Shown piece by piece: positions 25,314 to 33,812 of a stretch of DNA of 64,000 nucleotides (the stretch's first letter is position 1; each line of letters opens with the position of its first letter). Below the pieces are notes generated by a model, which searched no databases, was not told where the DNA came from, and saw nothing but the letters and a program-made list of their open reading frames with translations. Source of the stretch: JANQEU01 sp965228045 (GTDB lineage Bacteria; Bacteroidota; Bacteroidia; Cytophagales; Cyclobacteriaceae); assembly GCA_965228045.1 (NCBI GenBank), contig OZ245789.1:2232001-2296000 (forward strand), written 5' to 3'. A program made the position numbers and the translations under genes.

Positions 25314-27353
25314 CTACTCTTCCGGAAGATCCACATCTTCACCCCATACATACTTTAGAAACCATTGCCAGTTGTGCCAGGTCGCGGCCAGTCGCTCTTT
25401 AGGTTTCGAGATCCCGTGACCAAAACCTTTGTAAACGATCAGCTCGGTTTCCACACCAACATCTCGCAGACCCTGAACCAGTTCATACCCATTGGCGATG
25501 GGTACCCTTCTGTCGAATTCACCATGCTGGATCAATGTAGGTGTTGAAGCATTGTTGATGTTGGTCATAGGTGAGGTAAGCTCGTAGATTTCTTTGTCTG
25601 ACCAGGGTGTGGCCTTAAGATACTGTCGGGTAAAAGGATGAATGTCTGTATTGACATAGTAGGTCATCCAATTGGATATGCCGGCACCCACAGAGATGGC
25701 CTTGAACTTATCAGAGTTTGTGGTGAGGAACGCGGAGATATATCCTCCCTGGCTCCATCCCATGCATCCGACACTGTCACCATGAATAACTCCCTGATCT
25801 TCCAGGTATTGAACACCAGAAAGCACATCCCATGCATCACCAACGCCAAGATTTTTGACGTTGAGGGAACGAAAATCTTCCCCATAACCGGCCGAGCCCC
25901 GATAATTGGGTCTCAAAACCAGCGCACCTTTATTGACCCATTGGGTAACGGGATAGACATAGGAATAAACGGGAGAGGGGGTGGAGATTCCTGTCGGTCC
26001 GCCGTGAATTGCCACCAGTAGTGGGTATTTCTTATCAGGGTCGTAATCTTTTGGTTTGTGTAGCACCCCTTCGATCATGGCACCGTCCTCACTTTCCCAG
26101 GAAATGACCTCACTGTCAAGTGATGCCCAACCGTCAATCTGAGAAGTAATTTTGGTAAGTTGAGCTGGAGATTTCAAATCTGTACCACTGATGAATATTT
26201 CATTGAGTGAATTATCTGTGTTTGCCAAAAAGGCGATCCGGGAGGCATCTTTCGAAAAGGAAATGCTGTAAACCCTGTCCAGGCTGGTACTTAATCTTGA
26301 TACTGCTCCGTTTTTTTCATTAATGGTCAGAATAGTTCTCTTGGTTTTTTGCCAGGCGACACCATAAATGCCTTTTGAATTCCACTGAAGTTGGTATATG
26401 TCCTCATCGAAGTCCGTTGCAAGCTCCTCGTTGTTCTTGCCATCTATTCCTATGGTAAATACACGACTATTGAGGTAGTAATTGGATGTAGTATCATCGA
26501 TGCTGGAATAGTAGAGAATCGACTTTCCATCCGGGGACCAGTCTGCAAAACCATCATAGCTGGTGTTAGCAACCAGCAATTCATAGGTTTCGGTCTCCAT
26601 ATCATAGATTGAAATGTCTGATTTGAAAAATGAGTTAATGAGGGGATCAGGCTGATGACTGAATGCGATTTTTTTGCCGTCAGGGGACCACTTGAAATCT
26701 GTAATCGTGAAATCGACGCTATCCATGAGTGGGGTAGGTTTCTGGTTGGCTTTAAACACCGAATCTTCCATCTGCTGGGGTGTCAGCATGGGGTTCAATT
26801 GCTCAGCCTTAAAATTCATCACATAAAGCTGGTTGAGGCTGTATTCCTGGTCGTCCACTGCGTAGCTACCGTATTTCTTTTTTCTCTTTTCCTCGGCATC
26901 AGATTTGTCTTCGCTTTGGGTAAAGGCAATTTGGCGGCCATTTGGGGACCATTCATAGTCCGAGATACCGGTTTTTGAGTTTGTGATCTGAAACGCTTCA
27001 CCGCCGGCCACGCGGATGACATGTAGTTGACTTTTGTCGTCACGGTTGGAGATAAATGAAATCCATTGACCATCAGGGGACCATTTGGGATCAGTGCTGT
27101 TGTCCTTTACGTTGTTGGTTAGCTGGAAAGGTGCATTACCATTTTTAGAGATCCATAGCTCCCTGTCGTACCTGTTTTCCTCCCAGTCCACTGTTGTCAG
27201 TACGTATATGACATGCTGACCATCCGGAGAAATCTCCACATTAGAGATTGAACGTAAGGAGAGGACTTCTTCGAACGAAGGGTTTCTCAATTGCTGGGTT
27301 TTGCCCTGGAAAATGAAGATCAGCAGTATAGAGATCAGTGATATCCGTTTCAT
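25314..27353 (-). CDS. S9 family prolyl oligopeptidase-type peptidase
   Basis: A secreted 679-residue serine peptidase. A signal peptide (SLISILLIFIFQGKTQ) precedes a WD40-like beta-propeller domain (repeated WSPDGKQIAF-type strands, about residues 40-390) and a C-terminal alpha/beta-hydrolase domain. Catalytic features are LVAIHGGPTG, GWSQGGYISA (nucleophile Ser), HGEFDRRVP (Asp) and FGHGISKPKE (His). It probably trims peptides in the periplasm for amino-acid supply, as the dipeptidyl and acylaminoacyl peptidases of Bacteroidota do. It is a single-gene unit. The cleavage preference cannot be told from the sequence. Confidence 0.93.
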   Translation of the reverse strand: MKRISLISILLIFIFQGKTQQLRNPSFEEVLSLRSISNVEISPDGQHVIYVLTTVDWEENRYDRELWISKNGNAPFQLTNNVKDNSTDPKWSPDGQWISFISNRDDKSQLHVIRVAGGEAFQITNSKTGISDYEWSPNGRQIAFTQSEDKSDAEEKRKKKYGSYAVDDQEYSLNQLYVMNFKAEQLNPMLTPQQMEDSVFKANQKPTPLMDSVDFTITDFKWSPDGKKIAFSHQPDPLINSFFKSDISIYDMETETYELLVANTSYDGFADWSPDGKSILYYSSIDDTTSNYYLNSRVFTIGIDGKNNEELATDFDEDIYQLQWNSKGIYGVAWQKTKRTILTINEKNGAVSRLSTSLDRVYSISFSKDASRIAFLANTDNSLNEIFISGTDLKSPAQLTKITSQIDGWASLDSEVISWESEDGAMIEGVLHKPKDYDPDKKYPLLVAIHGGPTGISTPSPVYSYVYPVTQWVNKGALVLRPNYRGSAGYGEDFRSLNVKNLGVGDAWDVLSGVQYLEDQGVIHGDSVGCMGWSQGGYISAFLTTNSDKFKAISVGAGISNWMTYYVNTDIHPFTRQYLKATPWSDKEIYELTSPMTNINNASTPTLIQHGEFDRRVPIANGYELVQGLRDVGVETELIVYKGFGHGISKPKERLAATWHNWQWFLKYVWGEDVDLPEE

Positions 27354-27456
27354 GGTTTCGGTTTTCAGTTAAAAGTAGTAAGAACGACCAAGGTAAGAGT
27401 AAATTCCGGGAACTGCTTTTATACATCAATCAGAGATATAACTCTACGATTCCCTT

Positions 27457-27807
27457 TCATTCTTCGAATCCCGCTATGTATTTCAGGTTATCACCTGCAT
27501 TACAATGACAATAGAACCGGTCATTCCCAAGGGACACCCATCGTCGCCTAAAAATACCATCATTGTCGTAAAAGCTATTCAGGATCATTTGCTCATCCTG
27601 TACGTTCTCTATAATCACTTCCTCACCCTGCTCCGTGTCGATTTCATTTCCTTCTTCATCGAAAACACCATAGTGGCATTCTGCAGGCCGGATTTCGCCG
27701 ACGGTAGCCTTGCTCTTTTTGATACTAGAACAATCTTCCTGAGTGTCGTGAATGGCAAGGGTATAGATAAGAAAGTATGAGAGAACAAGCACAATTTTAA
27801 CGGTCAT
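27457..27807 (-). CDS. small secreted protein, unknown function
   Basis: A 116-residue ORF with a hydrophobic N-terminus (KIVLVLSYFLIYTLA) likely to be a signal peptide and several acidic residues after it. The mature part has four cysteines (DCSSIKKS, AECHYGVF, YCHCNAGD), suggesting disulfides or metal binding. I do not recognise a family. It is on the same strand as the MORN-repeat gene, 24 bases downstream of its stop, so the two probably share a transcript. Function unknown. Confidence 0.6.
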   Translation of the reverse strand: MTVKIVLVLSYFLIYTLAIHDTQEDCSSIKKSKATVGEIRPAECHYGVFDEEGNEIDTEQGEEVIIENVQDEQMILNSFYDNDGIFRRRWVSLGNDRFYCHCNAGDNLKYIAGFEE

Positions 27808-27830
27808 GATTTAGGTATTTACGGTATAGA

Positions 27831-29642
27831 TTATTCTCCCTCGATGGGCGGATATTTATTATAGAAAGAAGCGTTTCTGTACCAGTCAAACGAATACCTT
27901 TCAACTCCTCCTCGATCATTATGAAGAGCAATTTCTATTGGAATAGGAATTTGATCCCCTAATAATTCACCATGAAAGAAGAAAAGTCTCCTCCATGTAG
28001 AATTATTCGTTTGAGCCAGAACTCCAACTTTTTCGAGAGATTCTAAATCATAATAAATAAAAAACTCGGCATTCTGGGTCTTTTGATAAGCATGTTTTTG
28101 TAGCAAAGGCATCGTAAAAAGATGGGTATAATATGGCATGTTATTGCTTTTAATCACATAACACGGATTACCCTGAAATTTCCTGATCCCGATAAACTTA
28201 AATCCACAGGCTTCATATACTAGTTCAGGAATCAGGTAATGAGTGCCAGGAATAGACTCCCATTGCTCCTTAGCCTTATAATATTTTTTAATAGCACTTT
28301 TAACACTCATGGCGTCTGCCTGGTAAGCAGCTGACAAATAATTAAATCCGAATTTGTTGGAACGGAATTCCAGATGATAATTCTCCTCAGCGAGGGATAA
28401 TGCCTCATTGAATGCGTCTTCGTTTACATGCACTTCAAGATATGCAGTTATAAGTTCCTCCATGGAGCCTATTAATGATCCTTCCACTTCCTTTGCGATT
28501 TCTTGGTACTCATAAGCTACTTCGATCTGATCAAAATCAATTGTGAAATCATTTGGCATGTTAAGACGGAATTTGCCATCATAAACCAATTCTCCGTCTT
28601 TATAGAGTTTACCCTTTCCATGTTTTTTACCTTTTTTCCAGTCGCCCTCATATTCCAGATTCCCATCGCTATCGTAGGATTTGCCGACCCCGTCTCGTAA
28701 ATTATTTTTCCATTCACCGTCATAGAATATCTGTCCATCCGGGTAATATTCTTTTCCCCGACCCTCGATATTGATAAGTCGGTCAACCGTAGCATCAAAC
28801 TCCCCTTTATATTGTTTTCCAGACCTGAAGATCATTTCTCCCTGTCCATTTGTGCTTCCCGAAAACGACTTGAATTTGGTGTGATTAAATTGAGCATTGC
28901 CTGAACTAAAACGTCCGTTGGCGAAGACTCCTTCATATCGTCCATAGAGGTACTCATCCATGGTCAGCGGTAGAGGTTTCTCAGCCCTTCGAAGATCAAG
29001 TTTTCCATTTCCGTGAAATTGTCCATCCTTAAATTCTCCCTCGTAGAGGATGCCACGGTCCTCATTCTTTAGCACTCCTTCACCTGTCCGAAGTCCGTTT
29101 GAATCCTTCTCACCGTCAAAATCACCGTCGACCTGAGACAATAGGGAGAGGCCCTGATTTGCCAGTGCAGCGTAAGTAGTAACAACCTGCTTTGTACGTT
29201 CCACTTTTTCCGCTTCCCGCTGGTTATAACTGTTAATAGAACTAGGAGCAGATTGTTTTGGAACTCCTTCCTTCTGGACCGAAGTATTACTACCACGGTC
29301 ATAGACAGCAGACTTTGCCCACTCATATAAGGAACCGCATTCCGAAGGAGTATCACCATATTCCTTACTTCTACTCAGATGCACAGGATAACTATCTATA
29401 GCCATTTGCAAGGATTCATAAACGTCGTTTTCCGTGTAGCCATTTTCGATAAAGCATTTTCCAGTAGCAAATGTCAGGCAAGTAGCTTCTAACTGTCCGA
29501 ATTGCCGGGTCACGGCTTCCTGGAGTTTGCCATTCCACTTGACCACTTCAGGAGAATTGCTACATGTAGCAGCAGGATCTTGTGCGGAGTTAATGAAAAA
29601 TACTAACAAGCATAACATGAAGAGAATATAGCGGTGACTCAT
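27831..29642 (-). CDS. MORN-repeat protein with signal peptide
   Basis: A 603-residue protein. It has a signal peptide (FMLCLLVFFINSAQ), an N-terminal helical region with cysteines (TCLTFATGKCFIENG), then a row of MORN motifs (YEGEFKDGQFHGNG, YEGVFANGRF, YKGEFDAT, YDGEWKNNLRDGVG, YEGDWKKGKKHGKG, YDGKFR; about residues 190-370). A C-terminal domain follows with no recognised motif. MORN repeats often organise membrane or protein contacts, and in Bacteroidota are often secreted. The N-terminal part resembles no family I can name. It is in a transcript with the small secreted protein downstream. Confidence 0.78.
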   Translation of the reverse strand: MSHRYILFMLCLLVFFINSAQDPAATCSNSPEVVKWNGKLQEAVTRQFGQLEATCLTFATGKCFIENGYTENDVYESLQMAIDSYPVHLSRSKEYGDTPSECGSLYEWAKSAVYDRGSNTSVQKEGVPKQSAPSSINSYNQREAEKVERTKQVVTTYAALANQGLSLLSQVDGDFDGEKDSNGLRTGEGVLKNEDRGILYEGEFKDGQFHGNGKLDLRRAEKPLPLTMDEYLYGRYEGVFANGRFSSGNAQFNHTKFKSFSGSTNGQGEMIFRSGKQYKGEFDATVDRLINIEGRGKEYYPDGQIFYDGEWKNNLRDGVGKSYDSDGNLEYEGDWKKGKKHGKGKLYKDGELVYDGKFRLNMPNDFTIDFDQIEVAYEYQEIAKEVEGSLIGSMEELITAYLEVHVNEDAFNEALSLAEENYHLEFRSNKFGFNYLSAAYQADAMSVKSAIKKYYKAKEQWESIPGTHYLIPELVYEACGFKFIGIRKFQGNPCYVIKSNNMPYYTHLFTMPLLQKHAYQKTQNAEFFIYYDLESLEKVGVLAQTNNSTWRRLFFFHGELLGDQIPIPIEIALHNDRGGVERYSFDWYRNASFYNKYPPIEGE

Positions 29643-29798
29643 TTCCCGGATTATGAAGATTCGAATGGTGACTGAACAGGTTTATGAAATATTGCTCAAA
29701 ATAAGACGCAACCGCTTAACCTGCAAATACAGTATGTTTTGTTTGCGTAAATAAAGGCAACCTAAATATTCTGGAATCAGCATTCGAATTTGGCTAGT

Positions 29799-30272
29799 TC
29801 ATGGCATCCTCATACTTTCCCCCCGCATACTATCCAATCCTCGAAGTGCGTAAAAAGCGGCGATCAGGGCAACTAAGATGCGCACCCAGTGAAAAAAGAG
29901 CCATGTACTTAATTTGCCACTTACTTCCGAAAGTTCAACCGACTGATCCATGAATGCGAGGTTCAGTGGTAAATGATAAGCAACAGTTTGAACGTTTATG
30001 ACAAGCAGTGCAATTAATGCAAATAGCCAATTTCGCTTTGCAGGTGTGTTCTTCGCAGCCGCAAAATACAGAACGACCGTGGCGATGAAAGCAGGCAACA
30101 AAGTGGCGGAGGTTGGATAAAGGAGCAAAGGAAAGTCCACGGCAAATGTTTCCATAAACTCAACTGGCGGTAGGCTTTGCCAATGAATGCCATAGCTGAG
30201 GGCAATGTTGATCATGTTACCGGCAAACGCACCGATGCCAATAATAGCGATGTAAGGCAATGATTTTTTCAT
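29799..30272 (-). CDS. DUF1772-like membrane protein
   Basis: A 157-residue protein with four predicted transmembrane helices (about residues 5-25, 45-70, 80-100 and 125-145). The late motif TWLFFHWVRILVALIAAF and the earlier YHLPLNLAFM fit the DUF1772 (anthrone oxygenase-like) family. This assignment rests on a weak pattern and length. Function is unknown. It is a single gene on the minus strand between the MORN gene and a toxin-antitoxin module. Confidence 0.5.
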   Translation of the reverse strand: MKKSLPYIAIIGIGAFAGNMINIALSYGIHWQSLPPVEFMETFAVDFPLLLYPTSATLLPAFIATVVLYFAAAKNTPAKRNWLFALIALLVINVQTVAYHLPLNLAFMDQSVELSEVSGKLSTWLFFHWVRILVALIAAFYALRGLDSMRGESMRMP

Positions 30273-30497
30273 GTTTCAGGAAGATAAGCACTAAAGATAG
30301 ACTTCAATGTATTCATTTCAGAATATGATTACCCCATTATGTACGGTTCGTTGTCAATCTTCATTTGTCTCGGAAAACGATTCAGGCCGATTTCCGTGAG
30401 GGAACAGGTAAATATCTACTCTCGCAGAACATCCGTGAACTCATATGATCAAAAACTAAATGTCTCCACGGGAGATACTGTTGGAGCCTCTTTGAGG

Positions 30498-30803
30498 TTA
30501 TATTCCCTTAAGAGAATTAGGATTTCTGGATGTATGAAAGAGCCTGCTGATAATAACCATATCTCTCACGACTCTATAAATGATTTTATAGCTCCAGACA
30601 ATCAGGAATCGGTATTCAGATTTCCTATGCTTAAGTAGGGGCTCTATTTTTCCCATTTTAGGTTGACCACTCAAGAGTGCTGTTGTTCTAAGAATTTTGG
30701 TTTGAATGGTTATTGCAGTTTTAAGACCTTGTTCGTTTCGAACAAAGTTGATATTTCTTTCTAATTGACCAAATGCCTTTTTGGTCCAAATTACTTCAGC
30801 CAT
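30498..30803 (-). CDS. RelE/ParE-superfamily toxin
   Basis: A 101-residue toxin: AEVIWTKKAFGQLERNINFV at the N-terminus, PKMGKIEPLLKHRKSEYRFLIV in the middle and MVIISRLFHTSRNP at the end, a typical ParE/RelE fold with a basic final strand and a His. The first residues overlap the end of the antitoxin gene by 13 bases. It is the second toxin-antitoxin module in the region. Whether it acts on gyrase or ribosome-bound mRNA is not decided by sequence alone. Confidence 0.8.
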   Translation of the reverse strand: MAEVIWTKKAFGQLERNINFVRNEQGLKTAITIQTKILRTTALLSGQPKMGKIEPLLKHRKSEYRFLIVWSYKIIYRVVRDMVIISRLFHTSRNPNSLKGI

Positions 30804-30982
30804 TCTTTCGCTCTTTCTTCGACTTCCTTTTGAGATAGAACCTCACCATTTCTTTCCTGAATTTCAGATTCTTCAATGTCAGCCAAGAGCGACAGCTGAT
30901 CATAAACATCTTCTAAAGTGGAATCAGGAGTGAGGTTTTCTGCAATCTGAATTAAGTGTTCCTTTAGTCTGGATTCCATCAT
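30791..30982 (-). CDS. antitoxin of the second RelE/ParE module
   Basis: A 63-residue acidic protein, ESRLKEHLIQIAENLTPDST then LEDVYDQLSLLADIEESE, ending VEERAKEWLK. It looks like the helical, acidic antitoxin type seen in front of RelE/ParE toxins in Bacteroidota. The 3-prime end overlaps the toxin start. It lacks an obvious ribbon-helix-helix, so DNA binding would need another mode. The name follows from position and composition. Confidence 0.7.
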   Translation of the reverse strand: MMESRLKEHLIQIAENLTPDSTLEDVYDQLSLLADIEESEIQERNGEVLSQKEVEERAKEWLK

Positions 30983-31169
30983 ACTAAGATGAGAAGAAAC
31001 TGCCGGATTTGGTAAACAATTTTCAATATTCGGCTTCTATAACAATTATTAAACTTTCCAAAGCACTTACATGGAGATCACCGTATATATTGACTGCAAC
31101 GTGCGAGAAATGCCACTTTTCAAAACTTCCCAAATACTAACCAGTGAATTCCAAAAACCCACTAACTAA

Positions 31170-31607
31170 CTACCTAAAGTATTCTACAAAATGCCTGTTC
31201 CTGAAAAGCAGCATGAGGATGACCGTATAAGTTACAAGCTCTGCTGTCATGGCGATGTATTTCGTCGGGCTGGTCATGAATCCAAATGTCTCTATGACAC
31301 AAATGGTAAATAACATGGTATAGACCGCAAGCATAAGGGTAGGAGTGCCGGTCCATTTAGTGAAATATCCGATCAGAAAACCAACGGAAGCTATGATGAC
31401 CGATCCCCAGTGAATGGGCAGTAGCCAAACCGGAAAATCCAGGTTAGTATACGGTTTCCATGGTACATCAGCCGCGATCATTTCTACAACACCACCCAAA
31501 GCCCAAGGCAGCAGGAAAACATGAATGAGTACCAAAGCGTATCCGAAGTATTTCATGGTGACCGGTTTTTGAGCAGTTTTACTATCTTCATCATTACCTA
31601 CCTTCAT
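31170..31607 (-). CDS. four-helix membrane protein, unknown
   Basis: A 145-residue protein with four hydrophobic helices (KYFGYALVLIHVFLLPWALG, PIHWGSVIIASVGFLIGYF, TPTLMLAVYTMLFTICVI, YIAMTAELVTYTVILMLLF). The start may be the ATG at 31607 or the internal ATG at 31556. No family was recognised. It lies between two toxin-antitoxin modules but is not part of either by sequence. Function unknown. Confidence 0.55.
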   Translation of the reverse strand: MKVGNDEDSKTAQKPVTMKYFGYALVLIHVFLLPWALGGVVEMIAADVPWKPYTNLDFPVWLLPIHWGSVIIASVGFLIGYFTKWTGTPTLMLAVYTMLFTICVIETFGFMTSPTKYIAMTAELVTYTVILMLLFRNRHFVEYFR

Positions 31608-31638
31608 AAAAGATGTGGAGTTTGATCAAGTTCTTCTA

Positions 31639-31991
31639 CTATTTATGTTCTGTTATTCCCTCGCTGCTAAGTTCTACAAAGTTGCTTCTATTTAAAGCTC
31701 TTTTGATGACCAAAGCATTGTCTCTGATTAAATTGAATAGTTGTCTGTTTTTTAGATTACCGGCTGTGACCAGGAACAGCTTTTTCGGTTTCCCCAGAGT
31801 CATGTATGAGTGGTAGAAGTCAAAGTCTTTTGTCACCACTACCAGGTTTTCCAAATCGGCGAACTTTGTAATTTCCGAGTCTGAGGTTTCATCTCCGTTT
31901 GGAAGTTCATCAACGTGTATAGATTCTAGTCAATTTGGTTTAGTATTTCACAAAGTTTGACTGGAAGTTGAGCATCAACAATCAGCTTCAT
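31639..31991 (-). pseudogene. frameshifted DUF5615 (PIN-like) toxin
   Basis: Translation from ATG 31991 gives KLIVDAQLPVKLCEILNQID and then a stop (31926-31928). A different frame continues as ESIHVDELPNGDETSDSEI, then ENLVVVTKDFDFYHS, to the stop at 31639. Together the two halves make the known fold of DUF5615 family PIN-like toxins (catalytic Asp in VVTKDFDF). One frameshift therefore splits the gene. The start overlaps the DUF433 antitoxin's stop by four bases, the usual arrangement. Unless corrected by slippage, this toxin is inactive. Confidence 0.75.
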
Positions 31992-32224
31992 CCTGAGATT
32001 TTAGTGTAGCTGGAATACTTTGTTACTTTCGTTGCATAGGCGAGACATGCCAAAATATCTTCTTCTTCCAGCTTGGGATAATCATCCAATATTTCTTGAT
32101 GAGTTGACCCTGCGGATAATAAACCAAGGATTAAATCTACTGTATATCGTTTATTCCTTATAGTGGGTTTACCATGACAAATTTCAGGATTAATTGTAAT
32201 TCTATTAAGAATTTGCTTTTCCAT
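31988..32224 (-). CDS. DUF433-family antitoxin
   Basis: A 78-residue protein: NRITINPEICHGKPTIRNKR followed by YTVDLILGLLSAGSTHQEIL and EEEDILACLAYATKV. This is the DUF433 helix-turn-helix antitoxin family, whose partner is a DUF5615 PIN-like toxin. The partner immediately follows and overlaps by four bases, but is frameshifted. The antitoxin itself appears intact, which fits silencing of the toxin while the antitoxin stays. Confidence 0.85.
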   Translation of the reverse strand: MEKQILNRITINPEICHGKPTIRNKRYTVDLILGLLSAGSTHQEILDDYPKLEEEDILACLAYATKVTKYSSYTKISG

Positions 32225-32289
32225 ATGTCAAGATACGAATAATTCATATTACGATTTACAGCTTAAGACATGTCAGGGACAAACCAGTT

Positions 32290-32463
32290 TTACCATTTCT
32301 TGACCTTCTCTTTGACCTTATTATTAAGAATGACCCTTCCTTCTTCAGAATCTTTAAGTCCTTTCTCAATCTTGTTTATCACAATTAACCTCTCGATTAA
32401 TTCTTCAAGATCAAATTCCTCAGGCATTTTTTCTATTGTTGATATTGCCTTTTCTCTTTTCAT
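32290..32463 (-). CDS. 57-residue orphan antitoxin-like protein
   Basis: A small minus-strand ORF beginning MKREKAISTIEKMPEEFDLE, continuing LIERLIVINKIEKGLKDSEE and ending NNKVKEKVKKW. The pattern of a short, charged, helical protein with an 'ISTIEKMPEEFDLEELIERL' core is the form of antitoxins of the RelE/ParE type in Bacteroidota. No toxin gene follows it: the next gene downstream is a separate DUF433 module. It is short and below usual ORF cut-offs. The function is inferred from similarity in style only. Confidence 0.5.
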   Translation of the reverse strand: MKREKAISTIEKMPEEFDLEELIERLIVINKIEKGLKDSEEGRVILNNKVKEKVKKW

Positions 32464-32569
32464 AACACAAATATAGGTTCCTGAAGGTAATGGTCTCCAA
32501 TATTATGATTACACGGTTTAAGTCTGTTATAGTACTTAATTCAATTAATCGCCCCAAAATCAATCTGTC

Positions 32570-32740
32570 CTCAACTCCAAACTCACAACCCCACTAACCA
32601 GACAAACCCCCAATCCAAACACCACCCGCTAAATGTAATAAAGCCAGAATTGCACTGAGACGGTTCCAGCAGGAGGGAGGACATTCATAGACGAGAGTTA
32701 CAAAGTCGCGCTTGGAAGGGATTAGCAAGGGAGATACCTG
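32570..32740. repeat. degenerate interspersed repeat, copy 1
   Basis: The string CTGTCCTCAACTCCAAACTC begins a stretch rich in C and A. It is followed further on by CGGTTCCAGCAGGAGGGAGG (about 32661-32680), ACATTCATAGACGAGAGTTA and CAAAGTCGCGC. Each of these blocks has a near match in the same order about 830-970 bases downstream, in the 33.4-33.7 kb region. It sits between the orphan antitoxin and the third toxin gene. No coding sequence was seen here. Confidence 0.65.
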
Positions 32741-33067
32741 TCATGTTTTTAATCGGCCTTTCTTCTCTATGATATTTTTCAATTTGCCAGGATCCTGATG
32801 ACTTTCCCAAATTGTCAAAAGAAGTAGGCGCTCACCTTCTATTTCGTAAAAAATGATGTAATCTTTCACAATCTTTGCCCTGACCCCATGTTCATCTGTT
32901 GGTTTGCCAATCTCTGGGTGTTCTGCCAGAAGGTCGATTGTGGAATTAAAGAGCTGGTATAATTTCTTCGAATATTTTGTGCTCTTGTTTCTTTGAATCC
33001 AGTAATCGAGAATTTTCAATCTATCTTGATGGGCCCGATTAGACCAAATTACTTCTTTCCTAGCCAC
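32741..33067 (-). CDS. RelE/ParE-superfamily toxin, third module
   Basis: A 108-residue toxin. The N-terminus reads KEVIWSNRAHQDRLKILDYW, the middle DLLAEHPEIGKPTDEHGVRA, then KIVKDYIIFYEIEGERLLLL and TIWESHQDP. It is a typical RelE-family fold with conserved Glu and His near the end. It overlaps its antitoxin by 19 bases. It is most similar in style to other RelE/ParE proteins in Bacteroidota, and the specific target is not evident. Confidence 0.82.
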   Translation of the reverse strand: MARKEVIWSNRAHQDRLKILDYWIQRNKSTKYSKKLYQLFNSTIDLLAEHPEIGKPTDEHGVRAKIVKDYIIFYEIEGERLLLLTIWESHQDPGKLKNIIEKKGRLKT

Positions 33068-33282
33068 TTCTCGGTTTCCTGGTTCGCTTGATTGTAAGTA
33101 AGAAAATCCCCACGTTTTATTTGTTGTTTACCTTCGATTGCAGCTTCTCGTTGTTCGTCAGTCAGTGTGTATTGTTCCTGATCGTCAAAGTCAATTTCTA
33201 ACAATCTGTATACCTCTTTTAGTAAATCCGGATTGGAAGTTTCTTGAATTCTTTGAATAAGTCGTTTTTTCAAATTAATCAT
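33049..33282 (-). CDS. antitoxin of the third RelE/ParE module
   Basis: A 77-residue acidic protein, INLKKRLIQRIQETSNPDLL at the start and REAAIEGKQQIKRGDFLTYN near the end, finishing NQETEKWLGKK. It is typical of Bacteroidota antitoxins of the form 'xxLLKEVYRLLEIDFDD...GDFLTxEqaneE'. The gene overlaps the toxin and its start borders the long repeat region. Autoregulation is likely, but no palindrome was found upstream. Confidence 0.8.
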   Translation of the reverse strand: MINLKKRLIQRIQETSNPDLLKEVYRLLEIDFDDQEQYTLTDEQREAAIEGKQQIKRGDFLTYNQANQETEKWLGKK

Positions 33283-33812
33283 GTATCAAATTTACTTGAA
33301 TTCATTCATACATTGTCAACTTGAAAAAATGCGGAATAGGGCATCGCATTATGCCTGCCATCAACTATCACCAAATTTGCCACCCTCACAAAACACCCAA
33401 ACCAACCTGTCTTCAACCCCAACTCACAAACCCCACCAACCATACAAACCCCACCAACCATACAAACTCACTAACCATACAAACCCACAAACCCACAAAC
33501 CCACAAACCATACAAACCCACAAACCATACAAACCCACAAACCATACAAACCCACAAACCATACAAACCCCCAAACCAAACCAACACCCGTTGTTAAACA
33601 TATCAAAGTCAGAAATTGAATTGGAGCCGGTTCCAGCAGGAGGGAGGACTTCAGAGGTGACAGTTCCGGCAGGAGAGAAGACTTTCAGAGACACGAGTTG
33701 CAAATTGGCGGATTTCAGGTAATGGCAGGGATTGGCGTTTTGTAATTATTGAATTGGTGGCGGGGATGGGTTATATGGAGGTACGAGTTTTAAACTCGCG
33801 CCAGCGCAAAGT
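33283..33812. repeat. repeat-rich region: interspersed repeat copy 2 with an expanded C/A-rich array
   Basis: No gene was found in this 530-base gap. From 33410 to 33589 the plus strand has no G at all and consists of tandem variants of a 17-base unit, CCCACAAACCATACAAA, with shorter CCCACAAA units between. It is followed by GTTGTTAAACATATCAAAGT, then GGTTCCAGCAGGAGGGAGG and CACGAGTTGCAAATTGGCGG, which match the copy at 32.6-32.7 kb. At 33784-33798 the hairpin CGAGTTT-T-AAACTCG lies just downstream of the STAND gene's stop. Confidence 0.75.

Noticed and set aside
33410..33589. CRISPR array
   Set aside because: The units vary in length and have no unique spacers of uniform size between constant repeats. 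No cas genes are nearby.
33281..33722. Overlapping long plus-strand ORFs and a minus-strand ORF rich in Val, Cys and Trp across the repeat array
   Set aside because: The proteins are built of repeated Thr-His-Lys-Pro or Phe-Val-Trp units that follow the tandem DNA repeat. They lack a plausible fold and are artefacts of the low-complexity sequence.
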